This document shows, piece by piece, positions 61,877 through 64,000 of a stretch of 64,000 nucleotides of DNA (position 1 is the stretch's first letter; every line of letters begins with the position of its first letter). The notes beneath the pieces were generated by a model. That model was not told where the DNA came from and did not search any database. It worked only from the letters and a program-made list of their open reading frames with translations. Location of the stretch: contig JAZPZY010000046.1 in the NCBI GenBank assembly GCA_045544955.1, forward strand, positions 1 to 64,000. Direction: 5' to 3'. Both the position numbers and the translations under genes were made by a program. This DNA is from SIG701 sp045544955. GTDB lineage: Bacteria; Bacillota; Clostridia; Oscillospirales; CAG-272.

Positions 61877-63172
61877 TCATCCCTCCAACCCAACCGGTTC
61901 GGGGGTTACCATAAAGAACGTTGGCATCCGCCGCGGTGTCGTAAAAGCTTTATATTTGTTCACAAGCCCTTTTAACTGATACTGGTCAAGAAGGGAAACG
62001 TCCATGTCATATTTGGTGTAGTAATCTTCATAGTACATCAAAGCAGAGGATCCGCCGTCAAGCATGCCTGCGGTGATAGCACCGTACGACACCATAATGT
62101 CGATAACGTCGTTATGCGTTGCGCCCAGACTGCTGGCGGAACGCCCATCCGTTACAAGAAGAATGACCGCCCCGTCGGCACGCTGTCCGATAGCCGTGCG
62201 CTGTGCCGTACCCGTGTTGCTGTCTGCGTAATGCAAATGCACGTTATCACCGTCGTGGTTGATCAGCACGTTGCCCGTTTGAAATGAAACGGCATCACGG
62301 ATAAAGAGTTTGTCCGCACGCTCCTGTGTCATTCCTTCCGAAACCACGAGGTTATTGTCTTTATCAAATCCGATAAAAGTTTTCCAGGTATAATTGTCTT
62401 TCCATACGCACGCTCCTTTGGAATAGGTCAATCCAATAGGCGTATCTCCCGTACCCGTTCCACCAATATCGGAAAACTCACCGGCGTTGATTCCTGCGAC
62501 AGCACCCTCTCGCGCTGCCACATCAAAAATCCGGGCGCCTGCCTGCCCGCTTTTGTAGTCGCTCGAGGTTCCGACGAACAAACGGGACGGATCACGGACG
62601 ATCAACACGTACGCTTTATAGGTTGAACCGCTGATCGTTTCAAATAACATGCCGTCCTGCGCATTTGCCCACTCGTCGATAGACTCTGTACCGTCTTCTT
62701 CCGCACCGGACTGCTTCTGTGCAGAGGAATAATCCGCCAGCGACATCACGTCTGTACTGATCACCTTACTGTCTGCAAGAATTTGCTCCACGGTTGCATC
62801 ATCCAGAAAGAGACCTGGAACCCATTTGGTGGCACTGGCCTGCAGCGCAGATAAAACGAGAAGATTCCGCACCGTAGGACTGGGGCCGTTGGCAACCGCA
62901 CCACAGAGTGCAAATAACGCGTACACAAGCAAAATGACGACGGTAACACAAACGAGAGCAGTGCGACGCAGCACGCAACCGATTGTCAATCCCTTGCGTC
63001 TTTTTTCTTTAGCATGAGATGGGGTCGCTTTCACTTTTTTACGGGGAGCTTTATCCTCAACAAAGTATTCATTGGTGTGTTCTGTGACAGGGATTCTTCT
63101 TTTTCCCTTGGGAGTTTTATATACGTCCGGCACGTAAGTGCCGGAGGCTGAAAAAGCTTTCTTTGGATTCAA
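61877..63172 (-). CDS. phosphodiester glycosidase (NAGPA) domain exoprotein
   Basis: 431 residues. A basic cytoplasmic tail (1-65), a helix (about 68-92), a spacer and a NAGPA domain (about 185-425) with INAGEFSDIGGTGTGDTPIGL, AIGQRADGAVILLVTDGR and MLDGGSSALMYY. The family uncovers mannose-6-phosphate in animals and in bacteria trims surface glycans. The TTG start at 63172 is supported by GAAGG nine bases upstream and the absence of another start. Follows the GT2-GtrA gene by 36 bases. Confidence 0.85.
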   Translation of the reverse strand: MNPKKAFSASGTYVPDVYKTPKGKRRIPVTEHTNEYFVEDKAPRKKVKATPSHAKEKRRKGLTIGCVLRRTALVCVTVVILLVYALFALCGAVANGPSPTVRNLLVLSALQASATKWVPGLFLDDATVEQILADSKVISTDVMSLADYSSAQKQSGAEEDGTESIDEWANAQDGMLFETISGSTYKAYVLIVRDPSRLFVGTSSDYKSGQAGARIFDVAAREGAVAGINAGEFSDIGGTGTGDTPIGLTYSKGACVWKDNYTWKTFIGFDKDNNLVVSEGMTQERADKLFIRDAVSFQTGNVLINHDGDNVHLHYADSNTGTAQRTAIGQRADGAVILLVTDGRSASSLGATHNDVIDIMVSYGAITAGMLDGGSSALMYYEDYYTKYDMDVSLLDQYQLKGLVNKYKAFTTPRRMPTFFMVTPEPVGLEG

Positions 63173-63208
63173 ATCAAAATACCTTCTATTATTTTAAATT
63201 TCTGATGT

Positions 63209-64000
63209 TTATGCTGAGTATTTTTGAGAATTGTCAGCAAATACCCATTCACGCTGCACACGGAAGCTGAGCAAAAACAGCACAGTGTCCACAGCCAATT
63301 TCACGATAGTTTTCACAAGAGCGTATTCGCCACCAACCATGTTAAAGATAAAGGAAAACAGGCCTATCGTCCCCGAAGAGGCAAGCATAATTACAATAGC
63401 CAACACATAATACCGAACTAAAGAGGTTTTTGATGGAGCACGGCTCTTGAATACTGCCTTCTTATTCAGCGAATAGTTTACGGCTGAGGAAACAACACGA
63501 GCCGTAACGCCGTATAGCACGTCCGACCAGGCACCAAACGCCAGGAATGACAACCTTGCCAGCAAATAATACACACCCTGATCCACAAGCGCCGAAATAG
63601 CAGAACAGGAGATAAACTTCAGAATTAAACCGTAAATCCGTATAGAATCACGGATGGGGCGGAAATGTGACGTTTTGTTCTCCTCGATGTAAACGGTATG
63701 TATTTTCTCTTCCCGGTAGGGAATCGAAAGCGAACTCATCATGAGAAGCATGTTGGTTTCATACTCATAGCGGTCCCCGTCCACGGACAGCATATCCGGT
63801 AAAAATCTTGCCGGGATGGCGCGAAGGCCGGTTTGTGTATCCGAAATGCGCAGACCGCAGAATAAACGAAACACGAGGGAAGTGGTCCTATTTCCGAAAC
63901 GGCTACGCGGCGGAACGTGCGGTTCGGAAAAATCACGCACGCCCAAAATCAGCGCATCGGTTTCAATCATAGCCTCGGCACAGCGCATCACGTCCTCGGC
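63209..64000 (-). CDS. GT2 glycosyltransferase-GtrA fusion, 5' end outside window
   Basis: Partial: the open frame runs through the right edge. The visible part begins inside a dolichol-phosphate-mannose-synthase-like GT2 domain (FGNRTTSLVFRLFCGLRISDTQTGLRAIP), followed from about residue 130 by a GtrA-like four-helix membrane domain (VDQGVYYLLARL, NYSLNKKAVF, REWVF). Such fusions make and flip polyprenyl-phosphate sugars for surface glycan decoration. It heads the minus-strand envelope operon. Confidence 0.85.
   Translation of the reverse strand, partial: AEDVMRCAEAMIETDALILGVRDFSEPHVPPRSRFGNRTTSLVFRLFCGLRISDTQTGLRAIPARFLPDMLSVDGDRYEYETNMLLMMSSLSIPYREEKIHTVYIEENKTSHFRPIRDSIRIYGLILKFISCSAISALVDQGVYYLLARLSFLAFGAWSDVLYGVTARVVSSAVNYSLNKKAVFKSRAPSKTSLVRYYVLAIVIMLASSGTIGLFSFIFNMVGGEYALVKTIVKLAVDTVLFLLSFRVQREWVFADNSQKYSA

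Noticed and set aside
1..64000. CRISPR arrays, tRNA/rRNA genes, prophage or complete insertion sequences
   Set aside because: No regularly spaced repeats, cloverleaf-like sequences, transposase or phage structural genes were seen on reading both strands.

Overview
The window looks like the chromosome of an anaerobic, low-to-mid GC Firmicute of class Clostridia, probably an uncultured Oscillospirales/Christensenellales-type gut or environmental bacterium. This rests on several signs: AAAGGAG-type ribosome sites; sigma-A promoters with 16-18 bp spacers; a large SRP RNA with an Alu domain in front of dnaX-ybaB-recR; the nusB-xseA-xseB-ispA-tlyA-nadK-argR-recN gene order; an EcfA1-EcfA2-EcfT-TruA module; BofC-like and LysM-GH18 proteins; and an NADH-linked [FeFe]-hydrogenase locus. 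I see no tRNA, rRNA, CRISPR array or intact insertion sequence.

Layout. 1-140 is a compact, structured, non-coding stretch ending in a terminator. 139-1683 (minus) holds a small membrane protein and an M23 peptidase. 1855-17418 (plus) is one long, tightly packed housekeeping run: nusB, a TsaD-like paralogue, xseA, xseB, ispA, a DUF212 protein, tlyA, nadK, argR, recN, tyrS, a HAD hydrolase, murB, whiA, dnaE. The dxs gene and the rapZ/yvcK genes usually found in such runs are missing. 17423-21255 carries a BofC-like protein and, divergently, a class A PBP followed by a DUF4430 lipoprotein. 21361-25635 (minus) has two tandem ceramidase-fold paralogues with duplicated promoters and a LysM-GH18 hydrolase. 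25809-30042 (plus) is eno, SRP RNA, dnaX, ybaB, recR. 30079-35490 (minus) is an overlapping operon DUF951-yfhO-ruvA-ruvB-radC. Divergent from it, 35704-42545 carries ruvC, an rRNA-type methyltransferase, the ECF module, truA, a DUF5711 protein and a CvpA-like protein.

42619-47621 pairs a ClpE-like unfoldase with a full-length P-type ATPase homologue in which every catalytic motif is degraded. 47780-57034 is Mrp plus the hydrogenase locus. Its catalytic part is HydC (NuoE-like), a 2Fe-2S ferredoxin, HydB (NuoF-like) and HydA. Interleaved are two DRTGG proteins, two GHKL ATPases, a PHP phosphoesterase and a HydS-like hydrogenase homologue with the proton-transfer Cys replaced by Ala. 57198-60121 holds a Gfo/Idh/MocA oxidoreductase, a small gene with an IscB-PLMP-like (RRXRR-like) N-terminus behind a consensus promoter and structured leader, and a serine beta-lactamase-family hydrolase. 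60217-64000 (minus) is a surface-polysaccharide-type operon: GT2-GtrA (cut by the window edge), NAGPA-type phosphodiester glycosidase, unknown membrane-anchored protein, PAP2 phosphatase.

Most interesting: the pseudo-P-type ATPase next to ClpE; the PLMP-like mini-protein with its duplicated, ATG-less start region; three genes whose Shine-Dalgarno and start codon are bridged by a hairpin; and the hydrogenase-embedded signalling module.
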